Positions 1-11,200 of a stretch of 64,000 bases of DNA are shown piece after piece. Both the position numbers and the translations under genes were made by a program. The notes beneath the pieces are model-generated. The model was not told where the DNA came from. It did not search any database and worked only from the letters and a program-made list of their open reading frames with translations. The first letter of the stretch is position 1, and each line of letters begins with the position of its first letter. The stretch comes from Plutella xylostella (taxonomy: Eukaryota > Arthropoda > Insecta > Lepidoptera > Plutellidae). Where the stretch lies: positions 444,001 to 508,000 of the forward strand of contig NC_063992.1 in assembly GCF_932276165.1 (NCBI RefSeq). Direction: 5' to 3'.

Positions 1-334
1 GTGTGTGCGAGTCACCCCCTGCCTTTTTATCCGTGTGTGAAACATATAGGTCAGGCAGGGGCCATAGTCCTTCCATAGTCCCAGTTATCCAGTCCATTTA
101 GCACCCCCTTCCATAACCCTGTTATTAGTTTTCTCCATATCCTACAATAGTCCTGCACTAACCGGGGATTTTCCTTGGGTTTACTTCTATAGTCTGCACA
201 GGGAAAATCGTCGGTTGGTGTCACATTTCATATAGATTAATGTTGTCAAACAGGCCTCTACATGTTGGCTTCGGCCCCATGCACGCCTTCCAAATGCCCG
301 GGACCCCATGGTCCCGAGATGGTAAAGACACAAC

Positions 335-335
<1 letters not shown>
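1..335. repeat. Dispersed repeat, copy 1 of a direct pair
   Basis: This stretch recurs at 1893-2229 with about ten single-base differences and a one-base indel, so roughly 97% identity by eye. Both copies end at a CACAACATAATAAT junction: copy 1 runs into a long (TAA)n tract, copy 2 into AT-rich sequence. The left edge of copy 1 is the window edge, so its full length is unknown. It may be the 5' part of the retrotransposon whose 3' part follows, or a host repeat used as its target. No protein is recognisable in it. Confidence 0.85.

Positions 336-374
<39 letters not shown>
335..374. repeat. (TAA)n microsatellite
   Basis: About thirteen uninterrupted AAT units separate the 335-bp repeat from the start of the R4/Dong-like coding fragment. 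In the reverse frame this gives an artefactual poly-isoleucine ORF, which is not a gene. Confidence 0.95.
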
Positions 375-375
<1 letters not shown>

Positions 376-1441
376 GCACCACCCTAAATCAGCAATACAA
401 CGACTAACTTTGCCACGAAGCGAAGGAGGAAGAGGAATCATAGATATTCAAAATCTGCACAATACACAAATATCAAACCTAAGGAAATATTTTCACCACA
501 ATGCCCAGACATCCACGCTGCATGAATTTATAAACAAGATAGATGACAAATATACCCCCCTAAACCTGAAAAATCGTAACACCCAAATAAATGAAAAAGT
601 CTCGACACTAGAGAACAAAATATCTGCCTGGTCACAAAAATCTCTACATGGACGTCACAGGGCTGAACTCAACCAAGCCCATGTTGACAAGAGTGAGTCG
701 AACAGCTGGCTCAAACGAGGAGAGTTATTCCCTGAGACTGAAGCATTCATGCTCGCTATCCAGGATCAGGTAATAGCCACAAAAAACTACCGGAAGTACA
801 TAACAAAAGAACTAAATAATCAACCGGATATGTGCAGACACTGTAACAGTGCATCTGAAACTATACAGCACATTACTGGAGCCTGCAAAGCATTGGTACA
901 GACAGACTACAAACACAGACATGACCAAGTAGCTGCAATAGTACACCAAAATTTGATCCATAGATACCAGTTTATCTCCAAAAAATCTCCATACTATAAA
1001 TACAAACCCTCCACAGTAAACGAAAATGATCTATGCAAAATTTACTGGGACAGAACCATTTTGACTGACAAAACTGTACACTACAATAGGCCGGACATCA
1101 CATTACATGATAAAAATACCAACACAGTATTTCTCATAGATGTAGCCATACCAAATAGTCACAACATTCAGAAGACCATATCTGAGAAACTCAGTAAATA
1201 TAAAGAACTTGCAATAGAAGTCAAAACTCAATGGAAAGTACATGCAGTCCATATAGTCCCCATAGTCTTGTCTTCAACAGGAATCATACCCAAAACCCTT
1301 AAAAATAGCCTAGAAATATTGACAATTCCACTCTACACAATCCACCTTCTACAAAAAGCCACAATCTTGAACACCTGCCGCATCACAAGGAAATTCCTGA
1401 CCTCATCATCCTGCATCACCGATCCGGTTACGTTTGGCTAA
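375..1441 (+). pseudogene. Truncated Pol C-terminus: RT thumb, zinc knuckle, restriction-like endonuclease
   Basis: This is the coding part of the R4/Dong-like fragment. It has about 354 codons and no in-frame stop before TAA at 1439-1441. The N-terminal reverse transcriptase core, including the YADD box, is absent, so the copy cannot mobilise itself. The knuckle cysteines and histidine and the endonuclease acidic residues are all present, which suggests a fairly young truncated copy rather than an old relic. The first ATG in frame lies well inside the domain, so no functional start is expected. Confidence 0.7.
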
Positions 1442-1523
1442 GGCCCGCGTGATCTGGATATTAAACGTACCCCTCAACCTCAACAGAGGGAGAACAAAAG
1501 AATACATATATAATAATAATAAT
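375..1523 (+). mobile_element. 3' fragment of an R4/Dong-like LINE (restriction-like endonuclease type)
   Basis: The reading frame is open from the end of the (TAA)n tract at 375 to a stop at 1441, without a true start codon, so this is a 5'-truncated Pol. It holds the end of the reverse transcriptase (a GGRGI motif near 422), a CX2CX8HX4C zinc knuckle (about 832-888), and a restriction-like endonuclease with RPD at about 1092 followed by a second acidic residue in FLIDVAIP. That order of knuckle then endonuclease is typical of the R2/R4/Dong class. After a 65-base 3' UTR the copy ends in another TAA tract (about 1507-1523). Dong elements are known to insert into TAA repeats, which fits. Clade assignment is by eye. 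Confidence 0.75.
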
Positions 1524-1892
1524 TTTGCGGCAGGGCAGCTTGTGGCGAGCTGTTGGGCATTAGCGACCCCACCCACCCGATGCCGGGGAGAACCCCTGTT
1601 CCTCATCTCTGGCTTGCCTTTATTGGTTGTCCAGAGTGAACACTGACGAGGAACAGGATCTCCCACCTCTTGCTTGCCTTCATTGGCTGGCTTGAGTGGT
1701 GTACCGCTAGAGCAGAAATGCTCGGAGGAAGGATGTATATCCAGTAAGTGCTTGTAGGGGTCTTGACCGGCATCCGCGATTGCTCTGAGAGCCTTGGTAT
1801 ACCTCTCCACCCTCAGCACCTCATGCCATGTTGCCCCCTTGTTGCTACGTCACTGTAATGTGCTAGCGACTGTTTTAGGGGGCCCATTTAAT
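1524..1892. other. Sequence between TAA tract and second repeat copy
   Basis: This is moderately GC-rich DNA with no convincing gene. A minus-strand ORF of 137 codons crosses it and runs into the LINE 3' end, but it resembles no family I know. Together with 1893-2229 it could be the 5' region of a second, tandem copy of the same retrotransposon. Confidence 0.4.
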
Positions 1893-2229
1893 GTGTGTGC
1901 GAGTCACCCCCTGCCTTTTTATCCGTGTGTGAAACATATATGTCAGGCAGGGGCCATAGTCCTTCCATAGTCCCAGTTACCCAGTCCATTTAGCACCTCC
2001 TTCCATAACCCTGTATTAGTTTTCTCCATATCCTACAATAGTTCTGCACTAACCGGGGATTTTCCTTGGGTTTACTTCTATAGTCTGCACAGGGAAAATC
2101 GTCGGTTAGTGTCACATTTCATATAGATTAATGTTGTCAAACGGGCCTCTACATGTTGGCTTCGGCCCCATGCACGCCTTCCAAATGCCCGGGACCCCAT
2201 GGTCCCGAGACGGTAACGACACAACATAA
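1893..2229. repeat. Dispersed repeat, copy 2 of a direct pair
   Basis: This is a near-identical copy of 1-335 in the same orientation. It ends at CACAACATAATAA and then meets AT-rich sequence starting TTTATTTATTCATAAAG, which looks like the reversed poly-A end of another LINE. Confidence 0.85.
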
Positions 2230-2460
2230 TAATTTATTTATTCATAAAGCCTTACAACAATAACAATCATAACATAAATTTACATTTACATCAATAATAA
2301 TTATGTTTACATAACAAAAAAAAAATCCAATACTTACTAATAATAATTACTAATGGTATAAAATAAATTAGGCTAGAACAAATTCATTTTGTATAATAAG
2401 ACCCCTGGCTCCTAAACTAGGGTAACCTGTATCTTAGGAGCCAGTGTTCTTCTGATGTAC
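2230..2460 (-). mobile_element. Probable LINE 3' UTR remnant with a hairpin
   Basis: AT-rich DNA begins with a reversed AATAAA-like run and ends near CATCGCGTAGCC. A perfect 10-bp inverted repeat, CTGGCTCCTA at 2405-2414 and TAGGAGCCAG at 2435-2444, could form a hairpin with a 20-base loop. No coding sequence remains. The call rests on general resemblance to lepidopteran LINE tails and is weak. Confidence 0.35.
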
Positions 2461-2940
2461 ATCGCGTAGCCTGAGCAACAATTACAAAATAGCAAGCAGA
2501 CGGACGGAATTTTAGGGAAAGACAAAAGTAAAAATTAATCTAAAATTAAAATATGTTTTACAATAATAATAAGTAAATATTAAAGTAATAGTTAAAATAA
2601 AAATACAAGATATTTACAATTAATTATTAAAAAAAAAAATTCGTTATTACAAATATAATTAAAGATATTGATATATGTCCTAGGCAGATTACAATAGGCA
2701 AGGCGAAAGATTTTGAAATCCTCTTCCGTAATGCAGATAACCATCTATTGTTTACAACAAAACCTTTATTTCGGTAATAAACTTAAGATTTTGGAAATTT
2801 AAAGCCATTTTTATAATCATTTTTAAATACGGCGCGAAAACAGCTCGCCGTGTCATGGCGTCGTGTGTGACGTCACACTTACGTACGTACGTCAAATTTG
2901 TTTACATTTAAACAAACACTGCGTATTTTTTGTGTTAAAA

Positions 2941-3129
2941 ATGAATTATAAAGTTTATAAGTGGTGTGCAGTGCCTCAGTGCAAAAATACATCAATAACG
3001 ACACCCAACAAGGTGTTTGTACATGTCCCATACAAGAAAATAATAAGAGATAAATGGTTAAAGCTTGCACGGCGAAACAAACTTCTACGAAACAAACTTC
3101 TTCGGCGAAATAAACTTCTACGAGTTTAA
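2941..3129 (+). pseudogene. THAP-like zinc-finger fragment
   Basis: An ATG at 2941 opens 62 codons that begin YKVYKWCAVPQCKNTS and continue with PNKVFVHVP and KWLKLARR. This matches the start of a THAP-type DNA-binding domain (CX2-4C, a conserved proline and a tryptophan) of the kind found in many lepidopteran genes and in transposase-derived proteins. The rest of the domain, including the second CH pair, is missing. Instead the ORF ends in a short degenerate tandem repeat encoding RRNKLL three times. It is probably a broken first exon or a transposon fragment. The 5' flank has CGTACGTACGT and TGACGTCA-like sequences. Confidence 0.5.
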
Positions 3130-3179
3130 AACGAGTTTGATTGCTACTTAGTCATATTTATATCTAGTGTTAAAGATAA

Positions 3180-3413
3180 CGTAGCTAATCACGTAGCCCG
3201 CAGAGCCGACGACCGCTGGAGTACAAAGGTTCTGGAGTGGAGACCCCGTGTCGGCAAACGGCGTGTCGGTCGCCCCCCAACCCGTTGGTCTGATGATCTG
3301 CGGAAGGTAGCGGGAAGCCGCTGGATGCAGATGGCGGGTGACGTTTGGGGTGGCGATCGTTATGAGAGGCCTATGTCCAACAGTGGACTACAGAAGGCTG
3401 AGAGAGAGAGAGA
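3180..3413 (+). mobile_element. 5'-truncated RTE-type LINE fragment with GA tail
   Basis: The frame reading HVARRADDRW then EWRPRVGKRRVGRPPTRW then SDDL is the extreme C-terminus of RTE-clade Pol proteins, which typically end in a GRPxTRWxDD motif. A (GA)n tail at 3400-3413 follows. An 11-bp direct repeat, GTTAAAGATAA, lies immediately before (3169-3179) and after (3414-3424), giving a clear TSD. The copy keeps only about 230 bp of the 3' end. Confidence 0.8.
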
Positions 3414-3424
3414 GTTAAAGATAA

Positions 3425-3886
3425 ATACTAATAAAATAAACTTACAAAGAGGTTTTCACGTTTCTAAATTCGGAAGAGCAAAATTCTTTATTTGTTGCAA
3501 GGAACTCGCCCAACATCAATAAATCGATCCTGGGCAAATTTGCACTGTTTGCCTTAACAAAACCTGGTTCCATTGTTAAAGATAGATTCGTGTTATAAAG
3601 TCGATAAATCACAAAAACAAATATATATATCAATCGTAACGCGCAATCAGTATGTAAGGTAATCATAACACAGTGAAGCGTACATAAGTATGACGTCATG
3701 CGCTGTGATTGGCGTTTCAGTCAAAATGGCCGATTGCAGTATTTTACTCTTTTATTTTATTGAAAATCTTATTAATCTCAATTTTTTTTAAAAAACTATA
3801 TCAGTTTTTTAAATCCTTTGAATGTGTATTTTCCTCTAAAGTCATTAAATCTTTGATAATGTAATACTGTCGACACGCCTATTGAT
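3425..3886. other. Non-coding spacer
   Basis: AT-rich sequence between two LINE insertions. A third GTTAAAGATA occurs near 3575. No gene, RNA or further repeat was recognised. Confidence 0.4.
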
Positions 3887-5200
3887 TCATAATTCTAAGT
3901 GCAAGCACAAGTCCAGGAAATTCATTTTATTTGAAATTAATTGTTCTGTTTTACAGTAATCAAGTTTATAAAGGAAATTTGTAATTTTTTGTTTACATTC
4001 ATACTTGTTAATGGGATAAATGTTTAAGAGTCTGTTGATAACGTTATAGAGTCGCGCACTAGCAATTTTGTGCTGCGAGCGAGCAAACTCCGTTCTTGTT
4101 TTCTCAGTGGGGCACACCAGATCATCCCGGCGCCTGGTAACGTTATGCATTCCAACGTATGGCACTGTGGTGTGCTTACGAAGAACGATAGAGAGCACAT
4201 AGAGCTGTCTGATTGATAAAACCTTAAGTTCTGAGTGTAGTTTTACCGTTGGGTAAATAAATGGTTTTTTGAGCATAACTTTCAGAACAGCTCTCTGCGC
4301 TCTCTCCAGCTCAATATGAGCTGCGATGGCAAGGTTATCCAGTTGAATGCTCTTGGTATTTCGCATTCTAAATGCGATATACTTAGTTTTAGCTAAATTT
4401 AAGGTCAATAAGTTAAAAGAAAGCCAGTTCATAACTTGATGAATGGCGTTTTCAGCATGGTGCACAGTGCTATCCCAGTCATCTCCATGAACCAGCAAGG
4501 CAGTATCGTCGGCATATGAAGAGATGCTACAGTTAGTTAGTTGAAGATTGCACAATTCATTAATATAGATCAGGAATAGAGTCGGCCCAAGGATACTACC
4601 TTGAGGAATTCCAAAAGTTATAATTTCATGTTCACTAATGTAAGGTCCTATTTTTACAGCCTGGGATCTATTATTGAGATAGTCTCTAAATATATTTAGC
4701 CCTACGCCACGAATACCGATGTCTTCCATCTTGCACAGAAGTCTAGGAACAGAGACAGTGTCAAAAGCCTTCGAGAGATCAAGGAAAATACCGAGAGTTT
4801 TCTTCCTGTCATCCAGTCTTTTTACAGCTTCTTCTGTAAGAAAAGCAACAGCGTCTTCGGTAGATAGACCTGACCTAAATCCAAATTGATTAGGGGCCAG
4901 AATGTTATTTATTTCGAGGTAGCTGACAAGACGGCAGTTCAGTAATCTTTCCAAGATTTTTGATAGAGCTGGTAAAACAGAGATTGGCCTATAGTTATTG
5001 ACACTGTTCCTGTCCCCACCCTTAAAAACGGGATGAACTAGCGCCTTTTTAAAAACTGACGGGAATACTCCAGAACTTAGCGCCAGATTGCAAATGTGGG
5101 TGATATAGGGGATTAATTTAGGAGCGGAAGATTTTATGACTCTACTCGGTATGTTATCCCACCCTGTCGCACAGCCATGCTTAAGCTCCTTGACGAGCTT
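3887..5200 (-). pseudogene. LINE ORF2, reverse transcriptase part
   Basis: This continues the endonuclease frame after the TAG. It carries KALVHPVFK, NYRPISVLP, FGFRSGLST, LDLSKAFDTV, GIPQGSILGP and the catalytic SYADDTALL. After LNLAKTKYIAFRM the expected block of about 60-80 residues around the GxxxDxxLxW region is missing, and the frame resumes at AHIELERAQRAVLK, so an in-frame deletion is likely. The stop is TGA at 3887-3889. Confidence 0.75.
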
Positions 5201-6601
5201 CTATATCTCTGCGTGATCTGTGTCTAGTAGAGCAAAGGAGTTAAGTTGGCTCTGAGGCCTGCTAGGCCGATTTGGGGGTGCTTGATCTGGTAGTTGAATT
5301 TTGCTAGCAAGCTTCTGACCAACGTCTACAAAATACTTATTAATGGAGTTAACAGATTGTGAAACATTTTGTGAGCTTTTTAATAATTCAACTGGACATG
5401 ATTTTGAAAGTTGGGTATCACATATATTTTTTATAACTTCCCAGGTGGCCTTAGGATTGTTTTTAGCTTTCGTAAACTGTTCCTGTTGATATGAAATTCT
5501 TAGTTTTTTTATTAAGCCATTACAAAAATTTCGGTATCTACTGTACGTTATTTTGATGATAAGATTGGTAGGGTTATTTTTAAGTTTTAAGTGCATTTTG
5601 TCGCGGTTTCGAATACATTTGAGAAGTCCCGGCGTGATCCAAGGTTTAATGTTTCGGTCCCTTTTTCTGACATTGATTACCGTGGTGTTATCTTTTATAA
5701 TATTCGAAATAGTAGAGACAAGTTTCTCAGCTGCCTCATTTGTATCAGATATGCTCATGATTGAGGACAAGTCGGCTGTGTCAATTTGACTTTTTATAGC
5801 ACAATAGTCAACTCGGAGAGATGTTTTAACTACTTTCTTGGTTGAAGACCTTTTGGCATCAAAACACAAAATAACAGGTTCATGGTCAGTGATGTAAGTT
5901 TCTAGGACTATTGATGATGATGTTTTATTGGACTTAAGCATAACATGGTCTAGGCAATTTTTTAATCTAGTAGGGTAAATATGGCCTGGTAAAAGTCCAT
6001 GAGAAGCTGCAAGTGTTAAGTATTCATGTGAATGAGGATCAACGTTATCTTTTTTTATGTCTATGTTTATATCTCCGATAACAGCGATACTCTGATATTG
6101 CTTTAAAGAAAAAAGTACGTCGTTTAAATCATTTATAAAGCAATCGATTTTTTTGTAGGATGGTGATCGATAGATAGATATTACGGCCAGATTTAGGGTG
6201 TTAAATTTAATAGTCAAACAGTTTGCTTCGTCAAATTTAGGTTCACTGATCTCACAGGATAAGCCATCTCTAACATAAACGACAACACCATCATTTTGAA
6301 TTTTATTATTCCTAGTTAGATGTTCCTGGAAACCAAACATAGTAGGCACTTTATTGTATTTAATCAACCAGCATTCAGTCAAAACAATAACGTCAATTTT
6401 GTTTCGTAGAGATTGTAAGAGGACCAGAAAGGAATCAAAATTTTTACTATTTACGCTACGAATGTTTAATTGGAGTATATTTAATGAGTGACTGTTGTCT
6501 ATTAAAAAGTTGAGGCATGAATCGGTTGAACATTTGTATGAATTACACACCGTTAACATGTCAATATCCTCCGAGATTTTATTTAAATCTAGATTAGCCA
6601 T
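5201..6601 (-). pseudogene. LINE ORF2, endonuclease part, ends in a premature TAG
   Basis: 466 codons start at ATG 6601. The apurinic endonuclease family motifs are visible: LNIRS near residue 46, DVIVLTECW near residue 70, the YRSPS box, VIGDINIDI, and TDHEPVIL near the end of the domain. The frame stops at TAG 5201-5203, within sequence reading TDHAEI, and then stays open in the same frame through the reverse transcriptase. A single nonsense change is the simplest explanation. Confidence 0.8.
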
Positions 6602-6973
6602 TGATTATGTTGAGTTAGAGACGCGGCAAAAAACGCAACCAGCCAGCGAGAACAAGTTATTTTGCCAGATAAAAATAAACATTGATTCATGTTGATGTGA
6701 TAAACAGTTAGTTGTCATTATGATTATAAGAGCATAATAATAATATGTCAATTCAATCAAATAGGCAACCTGAGCAGTCGAAAGTGTCAGAATGATAATT
6801 ACGATGTGAATAGTTCTCCTAAGTTTAATTATAAAGTGCAAAATTTCCGGGATTTTGTGCTTACAGACAATAAATGAGATTAAGCAACTAATAACACAGT
6901 TTATAATACGAAATAAGAATACAATAAACTTTAAAGTCTTGGACTTGCATGCGGAGAATTGGCATAACACTAG

Positions 6974-7951
6974 TCATTGTGTCATTGAATTTAGGTTTGT
7001 AATACAATTCTCTGAAATAATAGGTATTTGTTTAGAGCCAGCATCCCGGCGAAGGAAAATTTTGCCATTGGAAATCCAGCAAAATTTATAGCCATTATTT
7101 TTAGCATACTCTCTGGCCATGTATGCCAATTTCCGATAGTTGGGAGGCAAGTAATCTGCAACATAAATTGGAGTTTTGGTTCCCGGTAGTCCTAAATGTG
7201 TAGAATTGAGTTTCTCGTCAGGGCGGCGGCTCCTATTAAAGCTGCGAATGCCGAGCAAGACATCTTGTTTCTTGTGAACAGTAGCAAATTCAGCAACGAT
7301 AGTTTTATTTGACCCAGCCTTCCCTGGTAGACGGTAGACGTCACGGATCTCCGTTGGGGAAACTTCGAGTGCGACGACTTTACCGATTTTTGAAATAATT
7401 TCCAATAAATCAGTAGTTGTTTCCTTATCTTTCATTGGCATATTTCTAATTTCAATTCCTGCCGAACGCGAGGAACACTGTAAGTCTTGAATTTTATTTT
7501 CAATTTTAGTAAGCATGTTTCTACATTCCTTACGTTCCCCTTCGAGACTGTTTATTTGGTTCTTCAAGTCTTCAAACTTACTATTAAGAAAATCAATGGA
7601 TTTCTCGATTTCTTTGTTAGAAGTTTTTATGGCCTGATTTTGTGATTTAACTTCTCGTATTTCTGCCATAAGATTTTGTAGGATTTTACCCTGCTCATCC
7701 TTCCATGAGGAAAATAAATCCCTCAGTTCGTCTCTTAGCTGATCAAATTGGTCCTTTTCAGATGTAGGGGAATCGCTAGGCCGCTGTCGTTTTTTAGTAC
7801 GGGAGGAATTAGTAGGCACTGGAGATGTCAACTTATTTTCAATCTCCGAGTCCTTAGATCCTAGGGCTTCAAACATATTGGATCCTAGTTGAGGTTCTCT
7901 CACCGTGCTCGGTGATGCAAGCGGCGGGGGTGAACGTCGCAAACGAGGCAT
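6974..7951 (-). CDS. LINE ORF1 protein with coiled coil and FP-like domain
   Basis: An intact 325-codon ORF starts at ATG 7951. The N-terminal third is basic and proline/serine-rich (MPRLRRSPPPLAS). Residues about 70-165 form a long heptad-rich coiled coil. The C-terminal half carries DYLPPNYRKLAYMAREYAK and KFCWISNGKIFLRRD, the signature of the FP domain that lepidopteran retrotransposon ORF1 proteins share with the baculovirus few-polyhedra protein. Its role is inferred to be RNA binding and particle formation for retrotransposition. It lies 372 bp upstream of ORF2. It is intact although its partner ORF2 is not. Confidence 0.75.
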   Translation of the reverse strand: MPRLRRSPPPLASPSTVREPQLGSNMFEALGSKDSEIENKLTSPVPTNSSRTKKRQRPSDSPTSEKDQFDQLRDELRDLFSSWKDEQGKILQNLMAEIREVKSQNQAIKTSNKEIEKSIDFLNSKFEDLKNQINSLEGERKECRNMLTKIENKIQDLQCSSRSAGIEIRNMPMKDKETTTDLLEIISKIGKVVALEVSPTEIRDVYRLPGKAGSNKTIVAEFATVHKKQDVLLGIRSFNRSRRPDEKLNSTHLGLPGTKTPIYVADYLPPNYRKLAYMAREYAKNNGYKFCWISNGKIFLRRDAGSKQIPIISENCITNLNSMTQ

Positions 7952-8215
7952 GTTTGTAAATCACCAAAATTACTAACAGTTCAAGGCTGTCATAAGCTTG
8001 CTGATTAAGTGATAAATCAGCAAAAATATGAATGCGAATAATAAATATATTAAATTTGATTGATTTAATATTAAATTACTACCTAAAAACAGACTAAGAC
8101 CTAATAAAAAAAATTGGAACATTACTTAATACAAACATGCATTTAATGCACATACAAAATATTAGCACACTACTACTGTAAAAATATAGTGTTTTCTAAA
8201 GTATCAAGATTGTTC

Positions 8216-11200
8216 GGGCGCGAAGTGTTCCGGCGGTCTCCTTTGAAGCTGAATGTTTACGCGATTGGCTCCACTATTTGTTATTAAACAAATCCACACT
8301 TTTGATCAAATGTGTTGTGTTGTACCGAGGTGGTACCTACTTTAATCAACTCCAACCAGATTTATGAATAAACTTGTTTACGCCGAGACGTAATATTTTA
8401 GGAAAAGCTTGTCGCGTTAGACGTAGACAATACAATACTCTTTACTTGCATCAAAAGAAATAATACAAAAAACTACTTATAGAAAAAACTGTACAAAAAA
8501 AGACCTTATTGCTTAAAACAATATCTACCAGACAACCTTTGGATGGTAGATTAGATTAGATTAGTTAGTTAGATGTGGATGGTTATGGTTAACTATAGGT
8601 CTGTAGTCTGTACTATTTTATATCAGCCAACTATCGAAAAAACATTTGATATCGGTTGCAATATCTAACATTCCAGGTATTCCATATTAATCAAAACACC
8701 TAAAAGAACTACATTATTAACCTCCTGCTACCAACTAACTATTCTCTACTCATTGTAAATATGGATTTTTCCTTTCACGTCAAAACTACTAAACGGATTG
8801 TGATGGAATTTGGTATGTAAGTTGACATCATTACATACCTTGATAGGCTACTTTTTACTCCGGTTTTCCAACGTTTTTTTTAAGATGAAACAAAGATACA
8901 AATATTAACGCATGCGTGGCCGAAATTTCTCCTGAACAGCCTGAACGGGGCTCCAAGCTCCAAGATCCACCTGTGAAAAACCGATCGCATTACTTTTTCA
9001 GATTTCGCATAAAAAACAAACAGAGCAGATTTTCCTGAACAAAACCCGTAATTTTTGTTGGATCTAATCGTAAATCTGTCGATACTGGCTCGCGGCGGAG
9101 GCGGCTACATCAAACGACTGTTTGTTTGCGCGGATGCGCGCGCGCACCCACATACAACCACACGTGTGACGTCACCGCTGGGAAAATTGATACAATTGAA
9201 TTTTCTGCTGAAAACACTTTTTTGTATGGCAATTTTGATGCAGCTGCCCTGTGCTTTATTTGGGTAGAAACAAAATCTACATTATGAATGAGACACTTTA
9301 TCTATTGTGGATATTTGCTTATATAACTTATGTTTTTCATGAAAGTACTTTAAATACTTTATCAATAAATCTGAAAAGTCAGTACTTGTATAACGACGTG
9401 ATTTAACTAATATTATTTTCATGAAAATGTTTTAAATAAATACCTATGTTTTTCATAGGATACGAGTATCGTATTTTAAATATTGGCAAACGCGGCGAGA
9501 TGAAAGGGCCGTCCACGTATAATGTATCCAACGCTGTAGTACTAGCCGGATATACGTGTTTACTCGCAGGTGTAATGAAACCATTACCGGAAGTGGCATA
9601 CTGTTTACAATGGCGGTCGGCGCGCGCGCATCAAACGCTTGTTTTCCCTCCAGCTCCGAACCCACCGATATTTTTACAAATACACCTCTTTTATGTTTTA
9701 TTTATTTAATTAATATTTTTCTCTTCATCTTTTAAAGCGATTTCCTCAGTTTATGAAGCGGGAGATTATGAAAATAATCGTTTCTGCGGCTTCACAGACA
9801 TCGTACAAGTTACTGAATATTTTAATGTCGATTTGAATTTTAATGCGATTGAATGAAATGCGTATAATTTACGACGATGTGGAGCTTCCTTTGATACTCG
9901 CCAGCAGACGGATACGCACGTATAATTCATTGAATATTACTACATATTTGGTTCATATCTTTGTAAACCTTTGTTGATACTACTACCTACTACCATATGC
10001 GAAAACTATTTAAATGACTCTTAGATGCATCATATAAATGTAAACTAGTTTTTAAGATAGCTGTAAGTTTTCCGAATATAATAAAATAAAATAAAATAAA
10101 GAAAATACATCGATAAATCTATAGGATAGACAGCTGTAAAATATTAATTTATCTACAAAGAGTTAAAAAATAAAAATAGCAAAGAGACATAACATAAAAA
10201 CTGTTTCCTTAAATTGCCAATGAATACAATATCTCTGCAGAACGCCTACATTGATCTCAACTACCAAGTGTTGACTGCGCAATAAAATGTTGAGCCAAGA
10301 ATAGTAGTAACAGCTCCATTGCCCACAGATTACCCAATAGAAGTAATCGGCAAGCAATCAGCGCGCAGCTGCTGTGGTGTTGATTGGAGACAATCGCTTT
10401 GCGCAGCAAGGCCGCCGTTTCATCTTCATTAGGAGTGCTAAGTGATTAGAGTGATTACATGTTTGTTGTCGCGGCTCTTGCTAACATGTTAGAACCAAAA
10501 CTGAGTAGGAAATCAATCAGATGCAAATGAAGGTAATTCCAGATAAACAATGTTTTGTGTCCTCTGGATAGAGTTTCTTCAATAACAGCACAAATCATTG
10601 TTTTTTTTACATACTTAAATCTTTACTACTTAAACACTCTCAGTAATTATATTACCAATCTATGACCGGAATCCTAAACTCAAAAGCACAATGTATCCAA
10701 TTGATCTCAACTAAAGACACATCAGGGCATCAATAAAGAGAGTATTCCAACAAATTGTATTATAAATAAAATTACAGAATAAATGTTGTATTCGCGTAAA
10801 TGGACAGGCTTCCCGCATCACTATCAAATTACCACAAACACAGAATTATAACTGTTGCTCTCTAACTCAAACTTATATTACTTAATGTTGTCTACTTAAT
10901 GAAATGTTCTGGTTGTCGGTTTGTCTACGACCGAATATTACCGAGGAGCCGAAGTTACTTATTATATTTTTTTATTTTATTTTATTATAAGTACATGGTT
11001 TTTGGCGATCGTGTTGACACAAAGTTTGGACTAGCCCAACAGTCTCTATCTTTTAGTTAGTATCCATCTACTTTTTTTTCTGGAAGACCTGCTTTTGTAT
11101 CCTTGTATTAAATTTTATAGCAAAAAAAAACTAGGTACTGAAAAAAAAGTTAAATTTTACGTGCAATTCCGCGTGTGAATGCTAGTGTGGCGGCTACGAG

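Larger units (their letters stand above)
3887..8215 (-). mobile_element. Near full-length two-ORF APE-type LINE (jockey/CR1-like), defective
   Basis: On the minus strand the order is ORF1 (7951-6974), a spacer, then ORF2 with an endonuclease (6601-5201) and a reverse transcriptase (to 3887). The two halves of ORF2 are in the same frame and are separated only by a TAG at 5201-5203. The reverse transcriptase also seems to lack a block after the catalytic core. The 5' end is placed near 8215 by composition only, and no TSD was found. The element is non-functional as it stands. Confidence 0.8.

Noticed and set aside
187..441. Minus-strand ORF with a poly-isoleucine run
   Set aside because: It is the translation of the (TAA)n microsatellite and has no other coding signal.
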